Source: Viridibacillus arvi
Lineage (GTDB): Bacteria > Bacillota > Bacilli > Bacillales_A > Planococcaceae
NCBI RefSeq assembly: GCF_001274945.1
Contig: NZ_LILB01000008.1
Location: forward strand, 62,001-126,000
DNA: 64,000 nt
Direction of reading: 5' to 3'
Positions 29,941 through 38,754 of this stretch are shown here, in pieces; position 1 is the stretch's first letter; each line of letters starts with the position of its first letter. The position numbers were made by a program, and so were the translations under genes. The notes beneath the pieces were generated by a model. The model was not told the origin of the DNA and ran no database searches. It was given only the letters and a program-made list of their open reading frames with translations.

Positions 29941-30300
29941 ATGCTTTTGGGACAAAGAATTATTATTATAAGTATAAGCTTCTATTCACTTTTCCAGATA
30001 ATACTTTTATTGTACAAATTAAGAACTAGTAAATATTTCGAAGAAAACAATTTAATTAAAAATGAAAAAATTATGACAGCTCTTTGTATTCTAAACTTCC
30101 TATGTATAATAGTTAATCCTTCTCTCCTGATTATTAATATTGGATTGAATGCAATGTTACTAGCACTATCATGCAAAATAGGAATTAGATTTATAAATGA
30201 TAAATCCAATAAAATATATAAAATTATCTTAGCTATACTCTTTTTTATCTATCTAGTTATGCAGTTTATTACTCCAATAATAAGTAATGAATTTAATTGA
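29941..30300 (+). CDS. Small hydrophobic membrane protein
   Basis: 119 residues, not recognised. Three or four membrane spans with short charged loops (RTSKYFEENNLIKNEK; RFINDKSNKIYK). RBS AGAAAGGA. It follows a decayed membrane-protein gene and may be a remnant of the same locus. Confidence 0.55.
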   Translation: MLLGQRIIIISISFYSLFQIILLLYKLRTSKYFEENNLIKNEKIMTALCILNFLCIIVNPSLLIINIGLNAMLLALSCKIGIRFINDKSNKIYKIILAILFFIYLVMQFITPIISNEFN

Positions 30301-30332
30301 AAGAATAATACTCAGTTATAGCTCCCTAATAG

Positions 30333-30374
30333 AAAAATGCCTAGCTTCTCTGTATGAGTGAGCTAGGCATTTTG
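30333..30374 (-). terminator. Terminator after the anti-sigma gene
   Basis: AAAATGCCTAGCT/AGCTAGGCATTTT stem; works in either direction. Confidence 0.85.
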
Positions 30375-30375
30375 T

Positions 30376-31689
30376 TTATTTGATTTGGATGGATGTACTT
30401 CCTTTAAGATAGTTTGGATAAGCTGAGAAGTATACCTTTACAGGATTGACTATTTTTTGCGGTTCAATTCCTACCTGCCAATGAACAGAATCATTATCTG
30501 ACCATCCAGACCATGAATTCGTATCCAGTTCTCTTCCTTCAAAGTCTTTTAACCCGTAGAATAATTGATATGGTAAATCTTCATGCTTTCCTTCCATTTT
30601 CGCCTCGATTGAAAGCTTGGAAATATTAGTGATTTCTAGCTTATCCTTATATGGTCCTTTAATTACTTTTTCTTTATTCAAGTCTACGATAATATAGGCA
30701 TCTTTTTTAGGTAATGCCTGAACTTTATCAAATTTTAAATACAGATTCTTAGGCTGTTTAAAGAAATTACTTTGTAAGAAGAAAGTTCTTTGATGATCGT
30801 CATTTCCTCCAAAACTTGTAATTCCATTTCTAATACTACCCCAGATTTCCCCATGCTCATCTTCAATTCGGATATCCTCAAAATTTAATATTCTCATCGT
30901 ATTGCGCTGATCAAATGTCATATTAACAGCAACACGTAATGGATAGAGAGTAATGTCTTCTATAACGATTTTTTGACCATCCATTATTATTTCCTTATTA
31001 ATTGTGAACACTTTTCCTTTTTGAATGTCCTTTTTAAGTGTAAACGGAATACTAAAACTCGTTTTTTGCTCGTTTCTTAAATTTAGTTTCAGTTCAAACT
31101 CTTTAGAACTATATTTTTGCTGTTCACCAAATGTAAAAGTTATTTCATCTGTTCGATATTTTTTATCCTCTTGATCTGGATAACCATACTCTGTTGAACC
31201 TTCGAGACTTTTTCCATTATGAAAAATTTCAATCATTCCATAATCTCCAGAACTTAATTTAGTAGGTGATTCAGTTGTATAAAATATGACCATACCCGAT
31301 TCATCTACAATAACCCCATCAATCGTAAACTTAATATTATCTTTTGTTTGCGATACACCAATTGCTTCATAGTATTTATTATCAACAATTGCTTGAAGCC
31401 CTTTATCGTACTGGATTAAATCAACTAGACGTTCCAATCCTGGAATACTCGCAACGGTTTTGGCAAAGGCTGGCGATACTCGAATAGAAGTAACGAGTGT
31501 GATAAAAAGAAGGGCTGCAATTGAAATGGACCAAGCAATGCGCTTGAATGAGCGCTTCTTTCTGCGTTTCGAAGACTTTGCAATTTGCATCCCTTGCTGA
31601 ATTGCTTGATTAAGCTCATCCTCAGGAATTGATATTTTCTCTAAATCCTTTTGCATGTCATGTAATTTAGCTTCTTCCTTTTCATACAT
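30376..31689 (-). CDS. ECF anti-sigma factor with DUF4179-type extracellular part
   Basis: 437 residues. Short cytoplasmic N-terminus with a basic stretch (KSSKRRKKRSFKR), one membrane span at ~50-66 (IAWSISIAALLFITLVTS), then a large extracellular domain. The layout resembles DUF4179/DUF5643 anti-sigma proteins. The start overlaps the sigma gene end by 8 bases, so it should hold that sigma factor inactive until a surface signal. The signal is unknown. Confidence 0.8.
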   Translation of the reverse strand: MYEKEEAKLHDMQKDLEKISIPEDELNQAIQQGMQIAKSSKRRKKRSFKRIAWSISIAALLFITLVTSIRVSPAFAKTVASIPGLERLVDLIQYDKGLQAIVDNKYYEAIGVSQTKDNIKFTIDGVIVDESGMVIFYTTESPTKLSSGDYGMIEIFHNGKSLEGSTEYGYPDQEDKKYRTDEITFTFGEQQKYSSKEFELKLNLRNEQKTSFSIPFTLKKDIQKGKVFTINKEIIMDGQKIVIEDITLYPLRVAVNMTFDQRNTMRILNFEDIRIEDEHGEIWGSIRNGITSFGGNDDHQRTFFLQSNFFKQPKNLYLKFDKVQALPKKDAYIIVDLNKEKVIKGPYKDKLEITNISKLSIEAKMEGKHEDLPYQLFYGLKDFEGRELDTNSWSGWSDNDSVHWQVGIEPQKIVNPVKVYFSAYPNYLKGSTSIQIK

Positions 31690-32200
31690 CTGTATTCTCT
31701 CCTCCCTTTGACCAAAACGTCCGTAGTGATTGCAATGCTTTATGTAATCTCGATTTCACTGTGCCTTCAGGTATATTTTCTAGTACAGCAATGTCTTTTA
31801 TCTTCGTATCTTGCAAGTATTTCAACGTAATGAGTTGTTGGTCTTTTTTAGATAAGGATGCCATTGCTTCATTCAATTCTAAGAAACTCGTGTCATCCAT
31901 TGTTGCAATTTCTTGTAGCTTTTCATTTGAAGTAAAGCGTTTGTTCTTTGCTATTTGATCCTGACAATAGTTCATCATTATGCGGATGAGCCACGTCTTT
32001 GTATAGGCTGGTTCCTTTAGCGTATGTATTTTTTGATAGGCGCGGACTGTTACTTCCTGAACAGCTTCTATTGCATCATGTTCGTTCTTTAGAAAGGCGT
32101 AGGCAGTACGGTATAAATCATTCTTATACAACTGCATGATAGCTAAAAAGGCATTGTCATCTTCTTTAATCGCTTGTTGCGCTAGCTCTTGTGGTTCCAT
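31682..32200 (-). CDS. ECF sigma factor
   Basis: 172-residue sigma-70 family protein with only regions 2 and 4. Region 2 holds DLYRTAYAFLKNEHDAIEAVQ and WLIRIMMNYCQD; region 4 has LKYLQDTKIKDIAVLENIPEGTVKSRL across residues ~125-155. RBS CGAGGTGA. Coupled to the anti-sigma factor. The regulon cannot be told from here. Confidence 0.9.
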   Translation of the reverse strand: MEPQELAQQAIKEDDNAFLAIMQLYKNDLYRTAYAFLKNEHDAIEAVQEVTVRAYQKIHTLKEPAYTKTWLIRIMMNYCQDQIAKNKRFTSNEKLQEIATMDDTSFLELNEAMASLSKKDQQLITLKYLQDTKIKDIAVLENIPEGTVKSRLHKALQSLRTFWSKGGENTDV

Positions 32201-32273
32201 CCTGTCACCTCGTTTCGGGCTTTGTATGTATTAGACCTAGTAGTAAAGAAAAAGTTCATCCTATTTTTAAATA

Positions 32274-32312
32274 TAACAAAAAACGCCAATCGATTTTTCG
32301 ATTGACGTTTTA
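32274..32312 (-). terminator. Terminator after the DMT transporter gene
   Basis: AAAACGCCAATCGA/TCGATTGACGTTTT hairpin. Confidence 0.75.
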
Positions 32313-32315
32313 CAA

Positions 32316-33224
32316 TTATAATTCGTCGGCAAGACCAAGGATGACAATACCTAGCATAATAATTGCAATAACGAAGTATTGTTTCTTTGTTAGTTTTTCT
32401 TTTAAGAAAATACGCGATAGTATAATTGAGAAAATACAGTATGATGAAATAATTGGCGCGGAAATAAACGCATAGGCTGAAATTGCGTACACATAGAAGA
32501 ACTGACCAATCGTTTCTAAAACTGCTGCGTATGTGCGATCACGCTCTTTAAACACATTGAATTTCACTTTTTTATAAAAGCGAAGATAAATAAAGCATAC
32601 AACTGCTACGATAAAGAATGTATATTCATATGCTAGTAGCGCTGCATCTTCAGTCATAATTGTTAACTCATCTAAGTAGATACCGTCAGCGAAAGTTCCT
32701 ACCCCATCTATTAATGCGTATAAAATCGGGAATAACAATGCGAAAAATCCAAATTGATATTTACGTTCAATTTTAACTTTTTGAGAACGTAATAATGCAT
32801 CGTCCTGCTGTTTTTCAATAACAGCAATCCAAATAACGCCGGCTGTAATAGCAATGATACCTGCAAAATGTATCCAAGTAACTTCTTGTGGGAAGAACAT
32901 ATATAATAAAATCGTTGTAACGGCACCTGAAGCATTTTGCACTGGTGCTGCAATGGATAACTCTAAATAACGTAAACCAATATAACCGAAAACCATTGAA
33001 ACAATGTACAATGTTGAAACGGGCAAATACGTTAACATATCTTGTGGATGGAATTCTAAACCTTTCACGAACATATAGATCGTTGCGTGAATCCCCATAA
33101 CAAGACCAACCATAATCGTTATTTTAATATGACTATTTTTGTCATTTGAATCTGAGCCCTTTTTGTAAAATAAGTTCGCTGCTCCCCATGAGAGCCATGT
33201 TAATATTGCAAATAAAAACCACAT
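32316..33224 (-). CDS. DMT/EamA-family transporter
   Basis: 302 residues with about ten hydrophobic spans arranged as two five-span halves (two EamA units), as in drug/metabolite exporters. Nothing fixes the substrate. Starts after GGAG. Single gene. Confidence 0.85.
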   Translation of the reverse strand: MWFLFAILTWLSWGAANLFYKKGSDSNDKNSHIKITIMVGLVMGIHATIYMFVKGLEFHPQDMLTYLPVSTLYIVSMVFGYIGLRYLELSIAAPVQNASGAVTTILLYMFFPQEVTWIHFAGIIAITAGVIWIAVIEKQQDDALLRSQKVKIERKYQFGFFALLFPILYALIDGVGTFADGIYLDELTIMTEDAALLAYEYTFFIVAVVCFIYLRFYKKVKFNVFKERDRTYAAVLETIGQFFYVYAISAYAFISAPIISSYCIFSIILSRIFLKEKLTKKQYFVIAIIMLGIVILGLADEL

Positions 33225-33296
33225 AATCTAAATAAACTCCTTTTTAATGGTAACCTAGTAATATTGAAATAATAGTAAGGTAAATAACCATTAAAA

Positions 33297-33434
33297 TTAT
33301 GGAGAGTAATGCATTTTGAAAGCCTCGGTTACTTCTTGCTTTGTAGCAGCAATTTCACCATTCTGTATATTAAGTCCATTAACAAATAGATTGCCTAAAC
33401 TGAACAGACCGTTGGCTAAATAAGCTTTTTTCAT
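33297..33434 (-). pseudogene. Truncated nucleoside 2-deoxyribosyltransferase-like remnant
   Basis: 45 codons with a GGAGG site and ATG: MKKAYLANGLFSLGN.. then a stop. The start looks like the nucleoside-binding N-terminus of deoxyribosyltransferase-like proteins; the remainder is missing. Either a remnant or a tiny unrelated ORF. Confidence 0.4.
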
Positions 33435-33562
33435 GTAGAAATACCTCCGTTCTGTCTAATTGTATGTATTTTTTCACCCATTGACAATAAGTATTTTTAT
33501 AATAGCGCTTCCAATTACCCAAGGACTTTAAGCCCTTTTTACAATAAATAAGTATGAATAAG

Positions 33563-33725
33563 AGCGACGATTTCCGCTACGTGCGGACGCTTTCCGCGGG
33601 CAGGGCCGAGCCGCTTCCTTCGCTACGCTCAGTCCAGGGTCTCGACTATCCTGCTTTTCCCGCTGGAGTCGCCGCTCTCCGCTCCAATCAACTGAATGTG
33701 TAACTATGATAGCCTACTATAAACG
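33563..33725 (+). repeat. GC-rich dispersed repeat, copy 3
   Basis: Nearly identical to copy 1 (9989), including the outer ACTATGATAGCCTACTATAAAC flank versus ACTATTACAGTCTACTATAAAC. The high identity across 23 kb suggests recent copying or conversion. Confidence 0.85.
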
Positions 33726-33812
33726 ATAAATTTAGTGGGAAGTTGGTTGAAGAGTACGAGTAATTAGAATTATCCTATTGTTTAAACCTAAAAAAAGAAT
33801 GGTAAAAATGAC

Positions 33813-33847
33813 AAAAGGCATCGAGAATTCACTTCTCGATGCCTTTT
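33813..33847. terminator. Hairpin terminator
   Basis: AAAAGGCATCGAGAA/TTCTCGATGCCTTTT stem with flanking A and T runs; bidirectional. Just beyond the small zinc-ribbon ORF. Confidence 0.8.
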
Positions 33848-33950
33848 GTACACTCTGAGCATTCTTAAAAGTATTAATTTAAGAGGGATGTTTATTTAGC
33901 CGATATATTTTAAAGATAAAAAACATGCTGTCCTGGATTTAAGCTATTCA

Positions 33951-34166
33951 TTAAATAATTCGCTGTACTTCTTCAAAATTCGGTATTCCTTTTTCTAAAT
34001 TATACTCTGCCCATTTCTTTACTTCACTTTCTACCGCTCTATTTTGCCATTCAAAACAACCACATTCTCTGCAATGACTTTCCATATACGTGTTATTATT
34101 ACGTCTTTTTTGATACACTGTTTCTTCCTTACAGTTGTAGCAATATAATTTTTTCTCTAATTCCAT
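33951..34166 (-). CDS. Small zinc-ribbon protein, unknown
   Basis: 71 residues. Two Cys pairs, CYNCKEE (about residue 9) and CRECGCF (about residue 33), suggest a zinc ribbon. No further clue. The preceding frame ends 10 bases upstream (see 34198-34330), hinting at an operon now broken. Confidence 0.55.
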   Translation of the reverse strand: MELEKKLYCYNCKEETVYQKRRNNNTYMESHCRECGCFEWQNRAVESEVKKWAEYNLEKGIPNFEEVQRII

Positions 34167-34176
34167 CTGTAGCCAC

Positions 34177-34328
34177 CTAACCTTTCTTTTTCGTGGTTTT
34201 AATTGTGGTTACAGCTTTCTCTATTTGTGCTTTATTTAATCTTGCTAATGGGGACTTTTTTACATTCTCCACAGTAATAGAAGTTTCAATAGAACAAATA
34301 GATAACCAATTAATTGACTTTCACTAAA
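34177..34328 (-). pseudogene. C-terminal remnant of an unidentified gene
   Basis: A minus-strand frame reads KSINWLSICSIETSITVENV... and KSPLARLNKAQIEKAVTTIK, ending with a basic TTKKKG and stop 10 bases before the next gene. A stop (TGA) blocks its 5' side and no start with an RBS was found, so it looks truncated. Confidence 0.35.
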
Positions 34329-34342
34329 CCTGTAACTATAAT
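34313..34342 (+). promoter_or_regulatory. Strong sigma-A-like promoter
   Basis: TTGACT, 17-base spacer, TATAAT. The -10 lies inside the palindromic operator at 34329-34351. An AGGAGG site follows at 34353-34358 but no gene is now attached. Confidence 0.6.
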
Positions 34343-34351
34343 GATTACAGG
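34329..34351. promoter_or_regulatory. Palindromic operator 1
   Basis: Perfect arms CCTGTAA / TTACAGG around a 9-base centre that includes the -10 hexamer. Shares the core GTAAC...GTTAC style with operator 2. Confidence 0.6.
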
Positions 34352-34430
34352 CAGGAGGTTGAATTTCAAAATTAGTATTTTTGTCAATTGCTGTGTATAA
34401 TTCTTTATCCACCATATTTTTTTAGATAAC

Positions 34431-34451
34431 TTGTAACTTAATCAGTTACAA
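34431..34451. promoter_or_regulatory. Palindromic operator 2 ahead of the frnE-like gene
   Basis: Perfect arms TTGTAACT / AGTTACAA with a 5-base centre, 37 bases upstream of the DsbA-like start codon. The shape (GTAACT..AGTTAC) resembles sites of HxlR/DUF24 redox regulators; no such regulator gene is present nearby. Confidence 0.65.
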
Positions 34452-34487
34452 TTATGTTCTAATAATCAAAAAGCGAGGAAATATAAG

Positions 34488-35138
34488 ATGACTGTAAAAA
34501 TAAAAGTATACTCGGACTTTGTTTGTCCATTTTGTTTTTTAGGAAAAGGTCCTTTAGATGAGATTACTAAGGAAAAAGATGTAGAAGTAGAATGGATGCC
34601 ATTTGAATTACGCCCAAGCCCTCATCCCAAAATTGATCCATGGAAAGAACCCGATAAATTAGCTTCATGGGATTCCTTTATTCTGCCTACTGCAAAAAAA
34701 TTAGGAGTTGATATGCGTTTACCACGTGTTTCCCCTCACCCATATACTTACTTAGCATTCGAGGGCTATCAATTCGCAAAAGAACATGGAAAAGGAAATG
34801 AATTTCACCATAGAGTATTTACTGCGTTTTTCCAAGAGGAACAAGACATTGAAAATGTAGAAGTATTAACAAAACTAGCAGGTGAAGTTGGACTGTCTAC
34901 AGTTGATTTCAAAGACGCTTTAATAGCAAGAACATATCGAGAAGTTCATCAATATGCACTAAAACAAGCATATGAAGAGGCACAAATTATGGCTGTACCA
35001 ACGTTTATTATTGGTGATGAAGTGATTCAAGGATTAGCTAGCAAAGAAAGATTAGAGATGGTCATTGATAAAGAATTAAAAAAATTGAAATCAAATGATT
35101 TGGATGGCATGCAATGCGATATAGATGGGTATTGCTAA
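34488..35138 (+). CDS. DsbA family oxidoreductase (FrnE-like)
   Basis: 216-residue thioredoxin-fold protein with an inserted helical domain. Active site CPFC in VYSDFVCPFCFLGK (residues ~6-19); cis-Pro in IMAVPTFIIGDEVIQG. FrnE homologues handle thiol/disulfide stress. No signal peptide, so cytoplasmic. Followed by a nitroreductase and an AhpD-like gene, both redox functions. Confidence 0.85.
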   Translation: MTVKIKVYSDFVCPFCFLGKGPLDEITKEKDVEVEWMPFELRPSPHPKIDPWKEPDKLASWDSFILPTAKKLGVDMRLPRVSPHPYTYLAFEGYQFAKEHGKGNEFHHRVFTAFFQEEQDIENVEVLTKLAGEVGLSTVDFKDALIARTYREVHQYALKQAYEEAQIMAVPTFIIGDEVIQGLASKERLEMVIDKELKKLKSNDLDGMQCDIDGYC

Positions 35139-35238
35139 ACATAGGTTCAAATGGTAATGAATCGTTTTAAGTATTACTTTATTTAGCAGATTGAATCGTT
35201 TGAAGAACCTAAGTTTAAACTTAATTGGAGGAATTAAA

Positions 35239-35841
35239 ATGTCAGTAACTACAACAAATTTAAAAGAAGCAATCATCAACCGCCGTTCTATTCGTAAGGT
35301 GAAAAAGAATGGAAACATTACAAAAGAAAAAATTAATGAAGTATTAAAAACTGCTTTACATGCACCAACTTCTTTTAACATGCAAAGTGGACGTGTCATT
35401 GTATTAATGGATACAGAACATGAAAAGTTTTGGGATATCGTAAAAGAAACTCTACGTTCACGTGTTCCAGAAGAGAACTTTGCTGCAACTGTAGAACGAT
35501 TACAAGGATTTCACGATGGTATAGGTACAGTTCTCTTCTTTGAAAACCAAGAAACAGTAAAAAAAATGCAAGAAAATGCACCATTGTATAAAGATCAATT
35601 CCCGTATTGGTCTCATCAAGGAAGTGCAATGTTACAGTATGCAACATGGTTGGCTTTCTCTGCTGAAGGTATCGGTGCATCATTGCAGCATTACAATCCA
35701 ATTGTTGATGAAGAAGTAAAACAAACTTGGAATATCCCAAGTGAATGGAGTTTAGTAGCACAAATGCCATTTGGTGAACCTAATGAACAACCAGGAGAAA
35801 GAACATTCTTACCTTTTGAAGATGTTGTGAAATTTTATTAA
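35239..35841 (+). CDS. Nitroreductase family protein
   Basis: 200-residue FMN oxidoreductase (NAD(P)H-dependent). N-terminal NRRSIRKV for FMN phosphate binding and an ALHAPTSFNMQ loop. Close in type to B. subtilis YfkO/HypO or YdgI. Start MSVTTT is chosen because TTGGAGGAATTAAA precedes it. Probably co-regulated with the frnE-like gene. Confidence 0.88.
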   Translation: MSVTTTNLKEAIINRRSIRKVKKNGNITKEKINEVLKTALHAPTSFNMQSGRVIVLMDTEHEKFWDIVKETLRSRVPEENFAATVERLQGFHDGIGTVLFFENQETVKKMQENAPLYKDQFPYWSHQGSAMLQYATWLAFSAEGIGASLQHYNPIVDEEVKQTWNIPSEWSLVAQMPFGEPNEQPGERTFLPFEDVVKFY

Positions 35842-35887
35842 AGGAAACAAATCTTTGAAAGTTCTTTTCAATCCAAATAGTTTTTTT

Positions 35888-35925
35888 CAAAACAAAAACC
35901 GTTGATTCCTCAACGGTTTTCTTGT
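35888..35925 (+). terminator. Terminator after the nitroreductase gene
   Basis: AAAACCGTTGA/TCAACGGTTTT stem followed by a T-rich run. Confidence 0.85.
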
Positions 35926-36175
35926 TTTTTAAAGTATTGCCGAGTATCTGTTCGAGTTTTTTCTGATAAGATTTCGTCAAGCTCTTCATTTAACCAAGCC
36001 AATGTCTTGCTACGTAAGAACTCCCGCATTGTTGCTCTGCTTCAAGCATTGTTATGTTAATGATACAAGGAGTATGACTAGAAGGACAATCAGCACATTC
36101 TTTATTATCATTAGCTGAGTTCAGCACAGTTTTTTGTGAAATATTTTTACATTTGTGTTTTAAGGAGGACAAAAT

Positions 36176-36608
36176 ATGAAAAATCGAATTAATTATTATA
36201 AAATTGCATCTGAAGGTATGTCCAATATGATGGCAATGGAAAAATACTTAGGTTCGGAAATTAGTTTAGATAAAAAACTAGTAGAATTGGTTAAAATTAG
36301 AGTTTCCCAAATGAATGGTTGTGCCTTTTGTATAGATATGCACACAAAAGATGCTCGCAAACATGAAGAAACGAACAACGTATTTATTAAACGCTTGGAG
36401 AGAAACTAATTTATACTCAGACAAAGAAAAAATAGCACTTGAATTTGCTGAAACGCTTACTTTGATTTCTGGTAACAGAATTACAGATAGCCTTTATCAA
36501 CAAACAAGACAATTTTTTGATGAAAAAGAATACACGGATTTAGTAATTTTGATTAATCAAATCAACTCGTGGAATAGAATATCTCTTTCAATGGCAAATC
36601 AAATATAA
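36176..36608 (+). pseudogene. Frameshifted AhpD/carboxymuconolactone decarboxylase-like gene
   Basis: The first frame (ATG 36176, RBS AAGGAGG) encodes an AhpD-like N-terminus with the CAFC redox pair in MNGCAFCIDMHTKDARKH. It runs out of frame near 36375. The +1 frame continues with YLLNAWRETNLYSDKEK and a C-terminus ending INSWNRISLSM. Together they make one normal ~140-residue protein, so a single-base indel broke the gene. Alkylhydroperoxidase-type function was likely. Confidence 0.85.
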
Positions 36609-36691
36609 AAGTAAATATCAAAAATATACGCTTATTAAAAAAGGAATCACTGAAAGCCTGTTATTTTAAGGAAGTTCACCTTTGAAGCGAT

Positions 36692-36737
36692 AAAAAAGTC
36701 TATTTTCCATTCGAAGTAAATGAAAAATAGACTTTTT
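36692..36737 (+). terminator. Terminator after the AhpD-like pseudogene
   Basis: AAAAAAGTCTATTTT..AAAATAGACTTTTT stem-loop. Confidence 0.75.
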
Positions 36738-36852
36738 CTGATTGAAATTACACTTTTATATATCTAAAACTTTTAAAAGTAATCCTACAAAAGCAAGTTG
36801 CTAAAATTATTTATTTTATTTCTCAATCAATTTTAAAATAAGTATTATCTAA

Positions 36853-37140
36853 AGCCAGTTACTACATATGCTTTACCACCCATATTGTTCTCTTTTATTT
36901 GAAGCGGATATGCAAAAGAATTAAACAAAAAGATATATTGCAATGACTACATTATTTCCTCTTTCTAAATAAGTTGTCCTTACAGCAATCTTGCCATTCG
37001 GATCCACATATTGTTATTCGCATACGTATAACCATTTTGAGATAGTGCATCACCTAGACTTGATGCAGTTGAACATTTTAAACTACACATCACTATCTTC
37101 ACGATTTAAAACCAAACCAATTGGCATAAATGGCAATAAC
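36853..37140 (-). pseudogene. Decayed gene, product unknown
   Basis: On the minus strand pieces such as ALSQNGYTYANN, QYVDPNGKIAVRTTYLERGN and FAYPLQIKENNMGGKAYVV link up only if at least two frameshifts are allowed; the 3' end is VVTGFR and stop. Not recognised. Confidence 0.5.
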
Positions 37141-37143
37141 TTT

Positions 37144-37638
37144 TTAGGGGTATTTTTTTTCATCCACAGTCTGAACAATTATGCCGATTTCCGTTATTTT
37201 CAGGAATGTCTCTACTTCTTCTGCATTTAATTTGGGGTAGTCTATATTATTCATTAAATCATTTCCAAAGAAATGATTTAATGGGATTTCCTTTTTCTCA
37301 CGTCCTATAATAATATCGATTTCCATTCCATTTAATGCATTTATATAAATAATTGGCATTATGTCTTCGAATTGCATTTTTGAATTAATCGTTGCAATTA
37401 ATGTGTTATTTATTCTTATCACTTTCATTTTATTTGCAATATCTTCTTCCAAGGGAAATAATTCGTCAAAAACTATAGTACATGGATATTCTATGATTTC
37501 AATAAGCACTTTTTTTAAGCTAATTTCTTGATGTCCTATAGAAAAACCTATTGATATTAATGAAAAGTGCTGATCATTTCTAAAATTTTCACCATTCCAT
37601 ATATTCGATGCATCTTGAATAAAGAATTCATTATTCAT
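37144..37638 (-). CDS. Hypothetical protein
   Basis: 164 residues, not recognised. No Cys-rich motif, signal peptide or membrane span; acidic with a repeat-free, soluble look. I start at MNNEFF because GGGAGTGAGG precedes that ATG. The decayed gene downstream may have been its partner. Confidence 0.55.
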   Translation of the reverse strand: MNNEFFIQDASNIWNGENFRNDQHFSLISIGFSIGHQEISLKKVLIEIIEYPCTIVFDELFPLEEDIANKMKVIRINNTLIATINSKMQFEDIMPIIYINALNGMEIDIIIGREKKEIPLNHFFGNDLMNNIDYPKLNAEEVETFLKITEIGIIVQTVDEKKYP

Positions 37639-37740
37639 TATGTTCCTCACTCCCTAAATAATCGTTATTTTATAATTTTATATACATTTGGTGCTAAGAA
37701 CCATGGTTAATGATGTCCTCCATTTGAAAGATGATAGTGC

Positions 37741-37965
37741 CAATTGGCTCGTGGTAAAGAGAATCAATTGTATGTGAAATCCACTAAAACTAGTAAATAG
37801 ATTGTACAAGTGCAAACTAAATACAATCTTACTATGACTACTACACATGGTTTACGTAACACTCACTGCTCTCTATTGTTCAAAGCGGGTATAAGTATTA
37901 AAGAAGTATAAGACCGATTAGGACACTTGGACGTTCGTATGAGATTCATGGAAACTCTGTGAATT
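37741..37965 (+). pseudogene. Tyrosine-integrase remnant (left)
   Basis: Homologous to the integrase at 53397: NQLYVKSTKT, THGLRNTHCSLLFKAG and IKEV-stop-DRLGHLDV can be read, with two in-frame stops and ~130 internal bases missing. The box-II motif is HGLRN instead of HGMRH. It lies just left of the ssrA-derived repeat, so it belonged to another, older element there. Confidence 0.85.
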
Positions 37966-37972
37966 TAAAAAA

Positions 37973-38009
37973 GTGCCAAAACCCTTTTTATATCAAGGAT
38001 TTTGACACT
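37973..38009 (+). terminator. Integrase terminator (left copy)
   Basis: GTGCCAAAACCCTT/AAGGATTTTGACAC stem. A near-identical hairpin precedes ssrA at 55339 and a diverged one follows the integrase at 53930. Confidence 0.8.
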
Positions 38010-38056
38010 CATTGAAATCGTATGATTTCGTAATAAGGAGACGGCGGGAGCCGAAC
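37974..38056. repeat. Left direct repeat with ssrA 3'-end fragment (att site)
   Basis: This matches 55340-55420 (the 3' flank and 3' end of ssrA) with few mismatches. The part GGAGACGGCGGGAG (38037-38050) and one mismatch later CGAAC is the tmRNA acceptor/T-arm sequence. Both copies have the same orientation, as expected of a duplicated attachment core. Distance between copies: 17,364 bases. Confidence 0.9.
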
Positions 38057-38319
38057 CACTGTCTCTTAGATATCTTTTTATACCAGCATTTATTAGGGGT
38101 TTAAGCACTTTTATAAGTTTACTAAATGCCAAACTAAATGCCATTTAACTAAATTTGTTTTGCGGGGACAAATTTTAAAAATCGTTCAAGTAAATCGTAT
38201 AATTAGAACTTGAACTTGAAATTTAATTTATATTTAAGTTAATATAATCTCTTATATTCTTTTCTGTGCTAGCATTCTTCCTGATTATTAAATAAGATCT
38301 TTTTTTCTTTTCACTTGTT
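38057..38319. other. Gene-free left edge of the island
   Basis: About 260 AT-rich bases after the att core. No supported ORF. Confidence 0.5.
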
Positions 38320-38754
38320 TCATATTATTTGTTTTAAATTTACATTAGATCGAATAAAATTTTGTAATTCTACATTTCTTTGCAGGTATGTATAAGCTTG
38401 TGGGGGAGTAAATCCAAATCTAGATTTAAGAACATCCATTGAAATTGGTTCTTCAATTACATATAATTCTTCAATTTTATAAGCATATTTGCAATTCATC
38501 TCACTTGAGTTAAATCGATCCACACCATAACTATTTCCATTTAGTTTTAAGGGATACTCTATTGGTTCTGAAATTCGTATAATATATTTTAAATACTTAA
38601 TTGGATAGGATTCATACACCCAAAAATAGGATGAAAAATTTTTAGGTTTAAAATTTCTAAACTCATAAATTTTCTCTTGTTTTAATATCAATTCATTATA
38701 AATTGGCTTAATACTTAAAATAATACTGTTAAGCATTTCCTCATTGGCTTTCAT
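38320..38754 (-). CDS. ASCH-domain-like protein
   Basis: 144 residues. The stretch ILSIKPIYNELILKQEKIYEFR (residues ~12-33, read in two pieces) fits the ASCH signature 'KP.y..lIl.GeKt.EfR', a PUA-like fold that binds RNA or modified nucleotides. RBS AAGGGGGA. Role in the island is unknown; ASCH proteins occur near phage and translation genes. Confidence 0.65.
   Translation of the reverse strand: MKANEEMLNSIILSIKPIYNELILKQEKIYEFRNFKPKNFSSYFWVYESYPIKYLKYIIRISEPIEYPLKLNGNSYGVDRFNSSEMNCKYAYKIEELYVIEEPISMDVLKSRFGFTPPQAYTYLQRNVELQNFIRSNVNLKQII

Noticed and set aside
36991-37230. 79-codon plus-strand ORF at 37 kb
   Set aside because: It runs opposite to a decayed minus-strand gene whose fragments read as real protein; no RBS.
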